The notes under the pieces: model-generated
Database searches by the model: none
Told to the model about the DNA's origin: nothing
The model's input: the letters and a program-made list of their open reading frames with translations, nothing else
Program-made: the position numbers and the translations under genes
Origin: an uncultured Rickettsiales bacterium
Lineage (GTDB): Bacteria > Pseudomonadota > Alphaproteobacteria > UBA8366
Direction of reading: 5' to 3'
DNA: 43,793 bases
NCBI GenBank assembly: GCA_913046825.1
Contig: CAJWTF010000015.1
Coordinates: forward strand, 1 to 43,793
Shown: positions 1 to 7,991 of the stretch, one piece after another
How the letters are laid out: each line of letters starts with the position of its first letter
Position numbering within the stretch: position 1 is the stretch's first letter

Positions 1-24
1 CCAGAAAATCACTTAGGCTCAGGT

Positions 25-201
25 CTATAGCACGTAGCGGGCTGCGTCAGTTAATACCATCGCCATCATACATCCACTCCACGCAGCACCAGTATCGAGG
101 CCAATCCGGTTCCCCCGAATCTCCGGCGAAGACACCGCGGAATGTCCATGCACGACCGTATAACCCCAATCCTCCGTGAAATCGAGAAGGGTTGGGGAAT
201 C
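25..201 (-). pseudogene. Remnant of a serine/threonine-phosphatase-like metallophosphoesterase (C-terminal end only)
   Basis: Read on the minus strand, this stretch encodes a C-terminal tail containing FTEDWGYTVVHGHS, then EIRGNRIGLDTGAAWSG, and ends at a TAG at 27-25. The VVHGH motif followed by NRIGLDTGA is the last metal-binding block of calcineurin-like phosphoesterases of the PrpA/PrpE and ApaH-like type. No start codon and none of the earlier blocks (DxHG, GDxxDRG, GNHE) are found upstream; the frame closes at a TGA near 231-234, where the neighbouring EAL-like remnant already begins. It therefore looks like a truncated relic. The family call is fairly secure from the motif; the exact subfamily is not. 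Confidence 0.6.
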
Positions 202-787
202 CACGTCATGTCTTCGCCGATTTGTCGAGCATCATGCGGCGTCAATCGATCTGTGCGGCTGCGGGCACCGACCTGCCGCGGCCGGTTTGCAAGGAACTTT
301 TCATTTCAATTGGAGAATTGGCGCGACAGGTACTGCCCAACATCAATCTGGCGACCAACCGCTGGTTGTTCCAACACTTTACTGAAACGCTCGATCTTCG
401 CGTTCTCAAACTTCTCACCCAAGCCGACGACCAAGACCTGAACTCCTCATTTAGCGTCAATTTGAATGTAATCACTTTATTATCAGGTGAGTTCACCGAA
501 TTCGATACATCGCTGCGAACCGACGGACGCGGGACGATCATGCTGGAGCTTCAGCTGATCGATATTTACAGCGACGTCGAAAATTATATGTTCGCCCGAG
601 ATTTCGTGCGCGAACACGGATACCGTATTTGCGTCGACGGTGTCACCCATTAATGCTTGCCCTTGATCGACCGCCAAGCGCTGGGGCGGATTTGATCAAG
701 TTGGCCTGGTTGCCGGAATTGTTGGACGGAGTCTCTGACGAGACCCGCGCCGCCTTGGCCAAACGGGTAGAGCGCGCCGGCACAACG
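192..787 (+). pseudogene. Broken EAL-like domain gene (nonsense codon plus frameshift)
   Basis: The frame from 192 (likely true methionine at 234) encodes a domain with KELFISIGELARQ, SFSVNLNVITLL, TIMLELQLIDIY and REHGYRICVDGVTH, a pattern of degenerate EAL-type domains without the catalytic EAL and DDFG residues. It stops at TAA 651-653, immediately after the VTH motif. Beyond the stop the same frame continues sensibly (CLPLIDRQALG) to the G run at 683-686; from there a frame one base away continues with ADLIKLAWLPELLDGVSDE and AALAKRVERAG. A Leu codon changed to TAA plus loss of one G would explain both lesions. After about 787 similarity is lost. The residual function was probably regulatory or scaffolding, not phosphodiesterase, because the metal ligands are absent. 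Confidence 0.65.
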
Positions 788-878
788 AGCGCACTCCGTC
801 GCGGCATTTCCAAGCCATCGAAGACGCCGCCGAACAATAGGAAGCGCAGGAGAAGCCCAAACAAGCGAGCTAAACCGT

Positions 879-1430
879 TTAGTTTCGCGGTGCGTGTTTG
901 TTCAGGATACGTTGCAACGTTCTGCGGTGCATCTTAAGCCGTCGGGCCGTCTCGGAGACGTTTCGTCCACATTGTTCAAAGACGCGCTGGATATGCTCCC
1001 ACCGCACCCGGTCCGCGGACATCGGGTCCTTGGGCGGCCCAGGCAACGGACGTTTCGTTTCCAACAACGACGCCGCAATATCATCCGCATTTGCCGGTTT
1101 TGGGAGATAATCGACGGCTCCCGCCTTAATGGCGGCGACCGCTGTGGCGATATTCCCATAACCGGTCAACATGACAATACGGCAATCCGGTTTCGCTTGC
1201 TGAAGAGCATGCACGATTTCAAATCCGTTGCCATCGTCGAGGCGCAAATCGATGACCGCATAGGCGGGCGGGTTTTCAACTGCGAGCTCAATACCATCGG
1301 CAACACGTTCCGCGGCGGTGACAGTAAATCCGCGCGATTCCATTGCTCGTGCGAGTCGCGTTCTCAGCGGCGCGTCGTCATCGACGATCAATAGGGTGCG
1401 CTCATTCGCCCGAGCGTTCGATTCATTCAT
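879..1430 (-). CDS. regA: RegA/ActR/PrrA-type redox response regulator
   Basis: 183 residues, the usual length for RegA. The receiver domain shows the acidic pocket LLIVDDDAP (residues 13-21), the phosphoacceptor Asp in AVIDLRLDDGNG (about D61), LTGYGN and the conserved Lys in YLPKPA. A short proline-rich linker (PLPGPPKDP) leads to a Fis-like helix-turn-helix, NVSETARRLKMHRRTLQRIL (about 158-177), nearly invariant in this family. RegA is phosphorylated by RegB and controls respiration, and in relevant species photosynthesis and carbon or nitrogen fixation, according to redox state. It lies 39 bases downstream of regB on the same strand, so the two are probably co-transcribed. The start is the first ATG of the conserved frame. 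Confidence 0.93.
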   Translation of the reverse strand: MNESNARANERTLLIVDDDAPLRTRLARAMESRGFTVTAAERVADGIELAVENPPAYAVIDLRLDDGNGFEIVHALQQAKPDCRIVMLTGYGNIATAVAAIKAGAVDYLPKPANADDIAASLLETKRPLPGPPKDPMSADRVRWEHIQRVFEQCGRNVSETARRLKMHRRTLQRILNKHAPRN

Positions 1431-1469
1431 CGCGGCACACTATTCCTCTCACCACGCCAAACACTCTAT

Positions 1470-2750
1470 TCACATCGAAGCTCCTTCCATAATAGTTCTT
1501 GGCCAAGAGATGGCAACCTCACCGCCGCCCTTGTTGGAAAACCCAAGAGACGCACCGGATCGTTCCAACAAAGTTTGCGCGATGAATATGCCTAATCCCA
1601 TATGATCGCCGCGCCCGGTCCGTGTCGAAATATACGGTTCGCCGATCGCCGCCAGTACGGATTGCGGAAAGCCGGGTCCGTCGTCACGGATGGTTACATT
1701 AACGATTCGCCTGTCCCAGTAAGTCGTCAAAGTTACTCGACTTCGCGCAAACTGTTCGGCATTCTGAATAAGGTTTCCAAGCCCTCGAAGAATTTCTGGT
1801 CTCGGATCAATTTGCGGCTCTTCTCCTCCAAGCTGATCGGCGATTTCGATCAGAGTTTCGATCGAGCCGCCGGTCGCGTCGTCGACCGCCTCCTGCAAAA
1901 ATACGGTAAACGGCAGTCGCTCGAAGGGTGCACCACCTCTGTCTTCCGGTTGGGCGGCGATATCCGCGAGGATATCACGGCATCGTTCCGACTGGCTCAC
2001 CAAGAGACTAACATCCTCCGCGATCGGACTGTCGGCCGGGACTTCTCTCGATAACTCATGGGCGACAACGGCAATTGTCGCCAGCGGGCTGCCCAACTCA
2101 TGCGCCGCGGCGGCAGCCAAACCGTCCAGCGCCGCCAATCTTTGCGCCCGCGCCAGCGCGGCCTGCGTCTCGGACAAGGCTTCCGACATACGACGAGCCT
2201 CTTCGGCGACGGACCAAACATAGGTCGAAATGAATACGGTCGCGACGGCAAGTGCGGTCCAAATCCCCAGGATATAGGGAAGCGGAAGGCTCAACCGGCC
2301 CGGTGACCAAGGCAGCGGTAAATGAAAATAGGCAAGTATGGTGATCGCAAGCACCGCAACGCCGGTCAACGTAATCGTAGCGCGGCGTGACAGGATCGTG
2401 GCGGAGACGACAACGGGGGCTAAGATCAAAATGCCAAAGGGATTGGCCAGCCCACCGGTCAAATACAGTAAACAGGTGAGCTGCACGGCGTCGAACCCAA
2501 GAAGCGCCAATGCTTCACGGTCCGCGAAACGCCCGCGCGTCGACCTCATCACGGTTATAGCTAAGTTGGACGCTGCCAGCACTGCAACCGCAGTGAAACA
2601 CAACAGGAGCGGGAGCGCATAATCGAGCCCGAAATGGACAATCAGCACAGTCGTAAGTTGGCCCGCCGCCGCGATCCACCGGATTAATAAAATGGTGCGC
2701 AAGCGGACCGCTACCGCAGGTAAGTTTTGTGCCGTCGAGGGGTCTGTCAT
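1470..2750 (-). CDS. regB: RegB/ActS/PrrB-type redox sensor histidine kinase
   Basis: 426 residues from the ATG at 2750; a longer open frame exists upstream but lacks family similarity. The first ~180 residues hold about six hydrophobic segments, with the quinone-sensing heptapeptide GGLANPF (99-105) between them. The H-box AAAHELGSPLATI places the phosphorylated His at about 217, and the SERCRDIL segment carries the Cys (about 257) matching the redox-active Cys of RegB. N and G boxes follow (LIQNAEQFA, RDDGPGFP, GLGIFIAQTLLERSG). The protein sits in the inner membrane and passes phosphate to RegA encoded just downstream. Both known redox-sensing elements are retained, so a functional sensor is expected. 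Confidence 0.93.
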   Translation of the reverse strand: MTDPSTAQNLPAVAVRLRTILLIRWIAAAGQLTTVLIVHFGLDYALPLLLCFTAVAVLAASNLAITVMRSTRGRFADREALALLGFDAVQLTCLLYLTGGLANPFGILILAPVVVSATILSRRATITLTGVAVLAITILAYFHLPLPWSPGRLSLPLPYILGIWTALAVATVFISTYVWSVAEEARRMSEALSETQAALARAQRLAALDGLAAAAAHELGSPLATIAVVAHELSREVPADSPIAEDVSLLVSQSERCRDILADIAAQPEDRGGAPFERLPFTVFLQEAVDDATGGSIETLIEIADQLGGEEPQIDPRPEILRGLGNLIQNAEQFARSRVTLTTYWDRRIVNVTIRDDGPGFPQSVLAAIGEPYISTRTGRGDHMGLGIFIAQTLLERSGASLGFSNKGGGEVAISWPRTIMEGASM

Positions 2751-2874
2751 TTTGATAGGCGACCATGGCCGGAAGCCTTTCGCAAGTCCCGGTGGCGACA
2801 TGAGAGACGCTTCGACACTTGCCCGGATGGTTGAGATGCCGCAATTAGATCGGCAAAGCAGGATAGGAGCGAAA

Positions 2875-3498
2875 ATGAGCCGCGAAACCCGCTGGTGGTG
2901 GATTCGCCACGCACCGGTCACCAGTCATGCTGGCCGCATATACGGACAACAGGATGTCGAAGCAGATTTCACCAACTCTGAGGCGGCGCTCGGAGGTCTC
3001 GCTGCCCTCTTGCCTGAAGATTTGGTCCTCATCACGAGCGATCTGAAACGTGCTGTCACGACCGCAGACGCAATTGCCATGGCCGGCGCCGCATGGCGCC
3101 AGACGGAACACGAACCAGGGTTCCGCGAACAACATTTTGGTGATTGGCAGGGCTTGTCGTCGGAAGAGTTAGCTACGGTCCGAGAAAAGCTGCCGCATTC
3201 TGGCTGGCTGGCGCCTGCCTTCGAACGCCCGCCTAATGGCGAGAGCTTCTCCGATGTGATTGGCCGCGTCGTGCCCGCCATCATCCGTCATACATCGCAG
3301 CACACCGGTAGGGATATCGTGGCAGTTGCTCATGGTGGCTCAATTCGAGCCGCACTCGCCTATGCTCTCGAATTGGATCCAGAATCGGCGCTGTCTTTCT
3401 CTCTTGAAAACCTGTCATTAACCCGGTTAGACCACATCGAGACGGGAGATGATTCCGGTGTGTGGCGGATCGTCTGCGTCAATCGCGTATTTGCATAA
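2875..3498 (+). CDS. Histidine phosphatase family protein (phosphoglycerate mutase / CobC-like)
   Basis: 207 residues from the ATG at 2875, preceded by a good ribosome site (ggataggag). The RH motif is present near the N-terminus (WIRHAPV, His about 11), followed by TSDLKRAVTTADAIA, the HFGDWQGLSSEEL block with the catalytic acid region, and the second catalytic His in VAVAHGGSIRAAL. This set defines branch-1 histidine phosphatases; FGDWQG resembles alpha-ribazole-5'-phosphate phosphatases (CobC). The substrate cannot be fixed from sequence. A divergent CobD-like gene lies 1.4 kb away, which gives weak support to a corrinoid role. It is divergent from regB with a 124-base gap that must hold both promoters. 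Confidence 0.8.
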   Translation: MSRETRWWWIRHAPVTSHAGRIYGQQDVEADFTNSEAALGGLAALLPEDLVLITSDLKRAVTTADAIAMAGAAWRQTEHEPGFREQHFGDWQGLSSEELATVREKLPHSGWLAPAFERPPNGESFSDVIGRVVPAIIRHTSQHTGRDIVAVAHGGSIRAALAYALELDPESALSFSLENLSLTRLDHIETGDDSGVWRIVCVNRVFA

Positions 3499-3531
3499 CA
3501 CCATCAATCTTTTCCTTAGAAAGTCTTGAAC

Positions 3532-4077
3532 ATGGGTTTATCGGCATTTCAAAGCATTGGCGGCGTCGCGGTCTTGATTTTTCTCATCGCTTTGTTGGGG
3601 TGGCTGCACTACACCCGCCCTCGGACACAAAGTTTTGTACCCAAAAAGTCATCACTCGGTTTCGGATACGAATGGACCGCGACGCCGCTCAGGAAGGCAA
3701 AAGCCGATTTGATTGCGCGTTTCCCGGAACTCGAATCCATTATGCAGGGCCGAAACGGCGACGGCGTTCAATTGATCCGTTTCGGGCTGTTTAATATGAC
3801 AGAGGAGATCATCGAACCGGGACAAATTATACGGCCTGTCGAAATCTATTTTTCGGAGGATGCGCGTCTCTTATCAGCGGTGTTTAGCGAAGCGCTAAAG
3901 ACCGAGCCGCAGATCAAATTCGCCCCCACGATAGAGGATAATTTTGCGCGCCTCCCTCAAGAACGCATGAATCCACGCTCGACACTCATTTATAATTTTA
4001 TCGTGGCGGGTGGCACGGGCCCGGTGGACGTCACTGGCGAGACGATGGGCCACGGGGCCATCAAGCGCGTTGGGTAA
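3532..4077 (+). CDS. Membrane-anchored hypothetical protein
   Basis: I do not recognise a named family. From the ATG at 3532 (a TTG two codons earlier is also possible) the protein has about 181 residues. It begins with one hydrophobic segment (VAVLIFLIALLGWLHY), then a short basic stretch, so it is probably anchored in the inner membrane by its N-terminus. The soluble part contains LIRFGLFNMTEEIIEPGQI and RPVEIYFSEDARLLSAV, which has the look of a beta-sandwich. No catalytic motif is visible. The 33-base gap to the histidine phosphatase gene suggests it may belong to the same transcript. Confidence 0.6.
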   Translation: MGLSAFQSIGGVAVLIFLIALLGWLHYTRPRTQSFVPKKSSLGFGYEWTATPLRKAKADLIARFPELESIMQGRNGDGVQLIRFGLFNMTEEIIEPGQIIRPVEIYFSEDARLLSAVFSEALKTEPQIKFAPTIEDNFARLPQERMNPRSTLIYNFIVAGGTGPVDVTGETMGHGAIKRVG

Positions 4078-4175
4078 TCGTAATTCGAGTACATTTCGTT
4101 AGTTCATTTGATCCCAACACTATATATTGTGGACAAAGAATAAATTTTAAATAAATCGCCAATGGAGGCTCTCCA

Positions 4176-4856
4176 ATGACGTTTCCGCGCTGCTGTTTTC
4201 TCGCTATGGCAATGGTCGCATTCGCGGCGGGGCCGAGTCATGCCCTGACCGACCAGGAAGAAATGGTCCAGAAAGCCAATATTACAGTACAAAAGGTACT
4301 GCAGAGCAAAGACATAGGCGACAGGGTTGTCGACATGCTAACGAAAGCGAAAGGCGTGTTAATTTTCCCAAATTTATACAAAGGTGCGCTTTTTTTTGGT
4401 GCGGAGGGCGGTAGCGGCGTCTTATTGGCGAAAGGCAATGAGGGTCGATGGAGTTACCCGGCATTTTATTTCCTCGGATCCGGCAGCTTTGGCCTGCAGA
4501 TCGGAGCTCAGACCGCGGAAGTCATGCTTCTAATCATGACAGAGCGGGGCTTGAATGCGGTCCTCAATCAGAAAGTCAAGATCGGAGCGGACGTCAACGC
4601 TGCGATCGGTCCGTATGGCCGCGGCGCGAAGGCGGCGACCACGGCGAATTTAGGCGCTGATATTTTTACCTATTCCTTAAATCAAGGTGCCTTTGTAGGC
4701 TTTAGCGTTGATGGTGCCGTCATTTATCCTCGTTCGGAATGGACAACTGGATATTACGGCGATAATGGCGCCGCTTCACGCGCGGTCGTCATCGAAGGTA
4801 AGTTCGCAAATCCCCATTCGGACGCTTTGCGTGAAAGCCTATTTCAAGCTCGATAG
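4176..4856 (+). CDS. Exported SYLF-domain (Ysc84-type) lipid-binding protein
   Basis: 226 residues with a clear ribosome site (ggagg, 8 bases ahead) and an N-terminal signal peptide (CCFLAMAMVAFAAGPSHA, probable cleavage after SHA). The mature part carries hallmarks of the SYLF domain: KAKGVLIFPNLYKGALFFG, GSGVLLAK, WSYPAFYFLGSGSFGLQIG, ligand-rich glycine patches, and a final GAFVGFSVDGAVIYPR. SYLF proteins bind phosphoinositides in eukaryotes; bacterial members are periplasmic or outer-membrane associated with no settled function. It ends only 5 bases before the end of the convergent CobD-like gene. Confidence 0.85.
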   Translation: MTFPRCCFLAMAMVAFAAGPSHALTDQEEMVQKANITVQKVLQSKDIGDRVVDMLTKAKGVLIFPNLYKGALFFGAEGGSGVLLAKGNEGRWSYPAFYFLGSGSFGLQIGAQTAEVMLLIMTERGLNAVLNQKVKIGADVNAAIGPYGRGAKAATTANLGADIFTYSLNQGAFVGFSVDGAVIYPRSEWTTGYYGDNGAASRAVVIEGKFANPHSDALRESLFQAR

Positions 4857-4861
4857 AAGAC

Positions 4862-5863
4862 TCACCCCACCAAGATGAGGCTGGCAACTGCCAACCCCGC
4901 TGCCAGCGCCGCGTGCAGGACGCATGTATACCCGAAAAGCATCATAGCGCGGTGGGCATCTCGGCTGGTCAGTCGGGGGCTTCCGTCCCCGAACCACGAC
5001 AAGCGCCGACCTTCGGCGGAATGCGGGCCCCCAATCTCTATGGATAGAGCACCGGCAAACGCAGCCGCTGGCCAGCCATATGCGACATTGGAGAGAGAAT
5101 TCGCCTTCGCATACATGGTACGCCATGCCCGGATGGGCCGCGCCGTCGGCGCCAGTAGGCTTGCTGCAACAACCAAATGACCAGCAATCCATCCTGGAAT
5201 GGCGCCGGCAAGAACTTCCATGCGATACGCCATCCAACCGAATCCAGCCTTCGTTTCATCATCATGCGCCAAACTTCGAGACGATGCGATGATTGCCGCG
5301 TAGAGTAGCAAGCCCGGCAGGCCCAGCAGAAAATACCAAATCACCGGTCCGAGAAGCCATCGTCCAAGCTCACCTGCAAGATGTTCGGTAAGCGCGCGGC
5401 AGATACCGTGTTCGTCCAGCAGATCCGCATTGCCGCGATGAAAGACACTCACTCGTTTACGGGCTTCGGGCAATCCATCACGGGTCAATGCCCTGACCGT
5501 GCGCGACGCGTCGCTATAGCTACCGCGTTGGGAGACGAGCAACATGACCAACGCCAAATCAACCACCCATCCGCCCCGGAATGTCGCCGACCACGCCGAC
5601 AACCCCCAACCCGCGAGCATTGCCAATGAACATAAGAACAAGTTGACGATAGCCCCCCGGACGATAAGTGCGCGCGGACCACGGCTACTCTTGTTCAAGC
5701 GTCGCCCGAAAAACCCGGCTACACGCTGGAAAACGAGAAAGGGGTGAGGCATCAAGCTAAACAACCAAGAAATCCGACCAAAGACCGCTTCCAGGAAAAG
5801 CGCGATACATAACAGCCCAAATCGGTCCGTCGCAAAGGCTCCCAGTTCCGGATAATCATACAT
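4862..5863 (-). CDS. Divergent CobD/CbiB-family membrane protein
   Basis: 333 residues from the ATG at 5863 (an upstream TTG at 5899 would add 12). Overall architecture follows adenosylcobinamide-phosphate synthase CbiB/CobD: several membrane spans, MPHPFLVFQRVAGFF matching the HPVxWIGRLI block, LSIEIGGPHSAEGRRLSWFG matching GIQLGGPxxYxGE, and a C-terminal span. However, the most conserved internal blocks have changed: VGRDT reads FHRGNAD, the ETVAENxxDGxxAP block reads EHLAGELGRWLLGP, and NTLDSMVGY reads IASSRSLAH. Loss of the DS and AEN residues argues that this is either a specialised paralogue or inactive in the standard reaction. No other clear cobalamin genes lie in the window. Confidence 0.65.
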   Translation of the reverse strand: MYDYPELGAFATDRFGLLCIALFLEAVFGRISWLFSLMPHPFLVFQRVAGFFGRRLNKSSRGPRALIVRGAIVNLFLCSLAMLAGWGLSAWSATFRGGWVVDLALVMLLVSQRGSYSDASRTVRALTRDGLPEARKRVSVFHRGNADLLDEHGICRALTEHLAGELGRWLLGPVIWYFLLGLPGLLLYAAIIASSRSLAHDDETKAGFGWMAYRMEVLAGAIPGWIAGHLVVAASLLAPTARPIRAWRTMYAKANSLSNVAYGWPAAAFAGALSIEIGGPHSAEGRRLSWFGDGSPRLTSRDAHRAMMLFGYTCVLHAALAAGLAVASLILVG

Positions 5864-5952
5864 ATTTGCAGAATGAGGGCAGAATACAGTAACGGTCAAT
5901 CACCAAGGCATATTGAACTGACAGGTCGGTTCGCATTGGATAGCTTCTCCTC

Positions 5953-6852
5953 ATGCCCGTATTCGATTCTTATCTGATGGTCGATTGGAGCGCCGCCAAC
6001 ACGCCGAAGCGCGGCGCCGACAGTATTTGGCTCGGTCTGACAGCGCGTCGACGCAGCGGCTACGTGTTGTCTGTTATGGAGAATCCTTCGACCCGGGCTA
6101 TGGCTACCGAAAGAATCATTCAACTCGCATCGAACGCGCTCAACCGCGGCCGGCGTATGCTCATCGGCTTCGATTTTCCGTTTGGATTTCCCGTCGGCAC
6201 AGCTCAGCGCCTCGGGTATCGCGGACTTGCATGGCGGAACCTATGGCAAACTTTAGAAGACGAGATCTCGGATCACGAAGACAATCGCAACAACCGCTTT
6301 GATGTCGCAGAAAGCTTGAATGTCCGACTGACGGACGAAGCTTTCCCATTTTGGGGATTGCCGAGGGAAGAGACCCGCAGCCATTTGTTGCGACGCGGGC
6401 GACGCCCGCATGGGTCGGCCGATTTGCCTGAGCGGCGGCTCTGCGATCGCTTGGTCCCGTCGACACAGCCGGTCTGGAAACTTGCAGGAGCCGGATCCGT
6501 AGGCAGCCAATCGCTGACTGGTATCCCCCGGGTGTGGCAAATTCGAAAGGCGCCCGAATTGGCTTTCAACTGCCATATCTGGCCGTTCGAGACTGGACTG
6601 CGGTTCTACCCCCGCCCCTCGGTCATACTTGCCGAGGTCTATCCTTCGCTTGTCGCACCTCAAATTCTAACGGGACGGCCCAAGGACGCCGGACAAGTTG
6701 CTGCGATTGGGCGGCGCTACGCCGAGTTGGATACCGAGGGTTTGCTGGAGTCGCTGTTCGAGGGAGACCCGACACTCACTGCGGACATTCGCCAGGGTGT
6801 GGAGACGGAAGAGGCTTGGATCCTCGGGGTTCGCGACCGGAACATTCTTTAA
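5953..6852 (+). CDS. DUF429-like protein with predicted RNase-H-like fold
   Basis: 299 residues beginning MPVFDSYLMVDWSAAN. Conserved blocks visible are VDWSAANTPKRGADSIW, MLIGFDFPFGFPVG, NRFDVAESLN, WKLAGAGSVGSQSLTGIP, WPFETG, LAEVYPSL and a final EEAWILGV. The two acidic N-terminal blocks (VDWSA and GFDFPFG) are the pattern of DUF429-type proteins predicted to share the RNase H fold. From memory, relatives in alphaproteobacteria are often labelled 'cobalamin biosynthesis protein CbiG', but nothing here resembles genuine CbiG, so I would not transfer that name. It is divergent from the CobD-like gene (89-base gap). Its stop overlaps the end of the convergent ankyrin gene by 4 bases. Confidence 0.6.
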   Translation: MPVFDSYLMVDWSAANTPKRGADSIWLGLTARRRSGYVLSVMENPSTRAMATERIIQLASNALNRGRRMLIGFDFPFGFPVGTAQRLGYRGLAWRNLWQTLEDEISDHEDNRNNRFDVAESLNVRLTDEAFPFWGLPREETRSHLLRRGRRPHGSADLPERRLCDRLVPSTQPVWKLAGAGSVGSQSLTGIPRVWQIRKAPELAFNCHIWPFETGLRFYPRPSVILAEVYPSLVAPQILTGRPKDAGQVAAIGRRYAELDTEGLLESLFEGDPTLTADIRQGVETEEAWILGVRDRNIL

Positions 6853-7439
6853 TCTCTGATGCCCAGCCTCTCAAATAAGCGCAAGATGCGTTTATCGCGG
6901 CTTTGCCGCGCCCAACCCAGCACGCTGCGACCTGTATAGTCGCGCAAGGTAAAATCCGGATTCCGCTGCATCATCAATTCAACCTGGGCGAGGCAACCTT
7001 CTTTGGAGCCCAACATCAACGGCGTCATGCCTTGCCGGTTCTGCACATTCGGACTAGCACCAGCATCGAGCAAAATTCGTGCGATTTCCAGTTGATCGTG
7101 AATGGCCGCCAACGCCAAAGCCGTATTTCCCTGATTGTCTTTCGTGTCGATTTTGTCTGTAGCCGCAACGATCGCGGCAACGATATCAAGATCACCGGCC
7201 GCAGTCGCGATCATCAGCGGGGTCTGGCCGATGCTATCGCGCACCTCCGTCGTGTCACCACGTGCAATGTGTTCGCGCCCCGCCAACAATTCACCCGTGC
7301 GAGCGGCGATGATGAATGGGTGTTCGAATATCAGGCGTGAGCGTTGTGCAAAGACCGGATCAACGTTGATCCATCCAGCCCAGATGAGACTCAAGCTAAG
7401 AAGAAGCCAAGCCGTTTTACGACCGACGATGCTATTCAT
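6849..7439 (-). CDS. Exported ankyrin-repeat protein
   Basis: 196 residues. An N-terminal hydrophobic segment (TAWLLLSLSLIWAGWI, with PVFAQRS a likely cleavage region) directs export. The rest is made of ankyrin repeats, seen as DSIGQTPLMIATAAGDLDIV, DNQGNTALALAAIHDQLEIA, NRQGMTPLMLGSKEGCLAQV and a final DYTGRSVLGWARQSRD cap: about four units. These modules bind other proteins; the partner is unknown. The start ATG at 7439 is preceded by aggggagggg, a strong ribosome site. A perfect short palindrome lies about 30 bases upstream. Confidence 0.82.
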   Translation of the reverse strand: MNSIVGRKTAWLLLSLSLIWAGWINVDPVFAQRSRLIFEHPFIIAARTGELLAGREHIARGDTTEVRDSIGQTPLMIATAAGDLDIVAAIVAATDKIDTKDNQGNTALALAAIHDQLEIARILLDAGASPNVQNRQGMTPLMLGSKEGCLAQVELMMQRNPDFTLRDYTGRSVLGWARQSRDKRILRLFERLGIRD

Positions 7440-7467
7440 GACAACGCCCCTCCCCTAAGGATTGGTC

Positions 7468-7483
7468 GTACGAAAGTTCGTAC
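7468..7483. promoter_or_regulatory. Perfect palindrome, candidate operator
   Basis: The sequence GTACGAA-AG-TTCGTAC is a 7-bp inverted repeat with a 2-bp spacer. It lies in the 150-base divergent gap between the ankyrin gene (start 7439, minus strand) and the DUF4149 gene (start 7590), about 29 bases upstream of the former. Such spacing fits an operator for a dimeric regulator. No matching regulator can be named. Confidence 0.4.
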
Positions 7484-7589
7484 TTCTACGCGTGCGGAAT
7501 TTTGATCGTATTCGGCATTGGGATGCAAGCGCTAGACAACGTTGACGACTTTTTGTGGTCTACTGGGAACCCAAACGCTAGGCTGAAGC

Positions 7590-7991
7590 ATGGGTTGGCT
7601 TTCCTTTCACGTGATCTCGTTGTTGCTAGCTTCGGCGGCATTCCGCGGCATGATATTGTTCACGCTGTGCTTTGCACCTGTCAAATTCTCAGCGCTGGAA
7701 CAGCCGCAGGCGTCGCAGTTGATGCGCCATCTCTTTACCCGCTATTACTTCGCCTTATCGATTATCTCGGTGCTGGCCGCCAGGTTTTTGGAACCGGGAG
7801 GAAACTTCGGATTGGAGATCGCGATATTTGTCGGCTGCGTAGGTGTCTTAAGGCACATCCTGTTACCTCGGATGGAGGCGCTGCGGGAAGCGGACCAGAT
7901 CGCCTTCAATCGCTTACATCGAACGAGTGTCGTCGGCAATTTCGCGCAATTCGCAGCCGTTACCATCGCGTTAATTGGGCTCGCCCAATGA
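7590..7991 (+). CDS. DUF4149-type integral membrane protein
   Basis: 133 residues with four predicted membrane spans: FHVISLLLASAAFRGMILF, TRYYFALSIISVLAARFLE, LEIAIFVGCVGVLRHILLP and FAQFAAVTIALIGLA. The order, the FAPVKF loop after the first span, and the basic LHRTSVVGN loop before the last span match DUF4149 proteins (TMEM205-like). No catalytic residues are evident and function is unknown. The stop overlaps the start of the next gene (ATGA), so the two are translationally coupled. Confidence 0.7.
   Translation: MGWLSFHVISLLLASAAFRGMILFTLCFAPVKFSALEQPQASQLMRHLFTRYYFALSIISVLAARFLEPGGNFGLEIAIFVGCVGVLRHILLPRMEALREADQIAFNRLHRTSVVGNFAQFAAVTIALIGLAQ

Noticed and set aside
2751..2921. Longer RegB from an upstream start at 2921
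   Set aside because: The added residues have no family similarity and would overlap the start of the divergent phosphatase gene.
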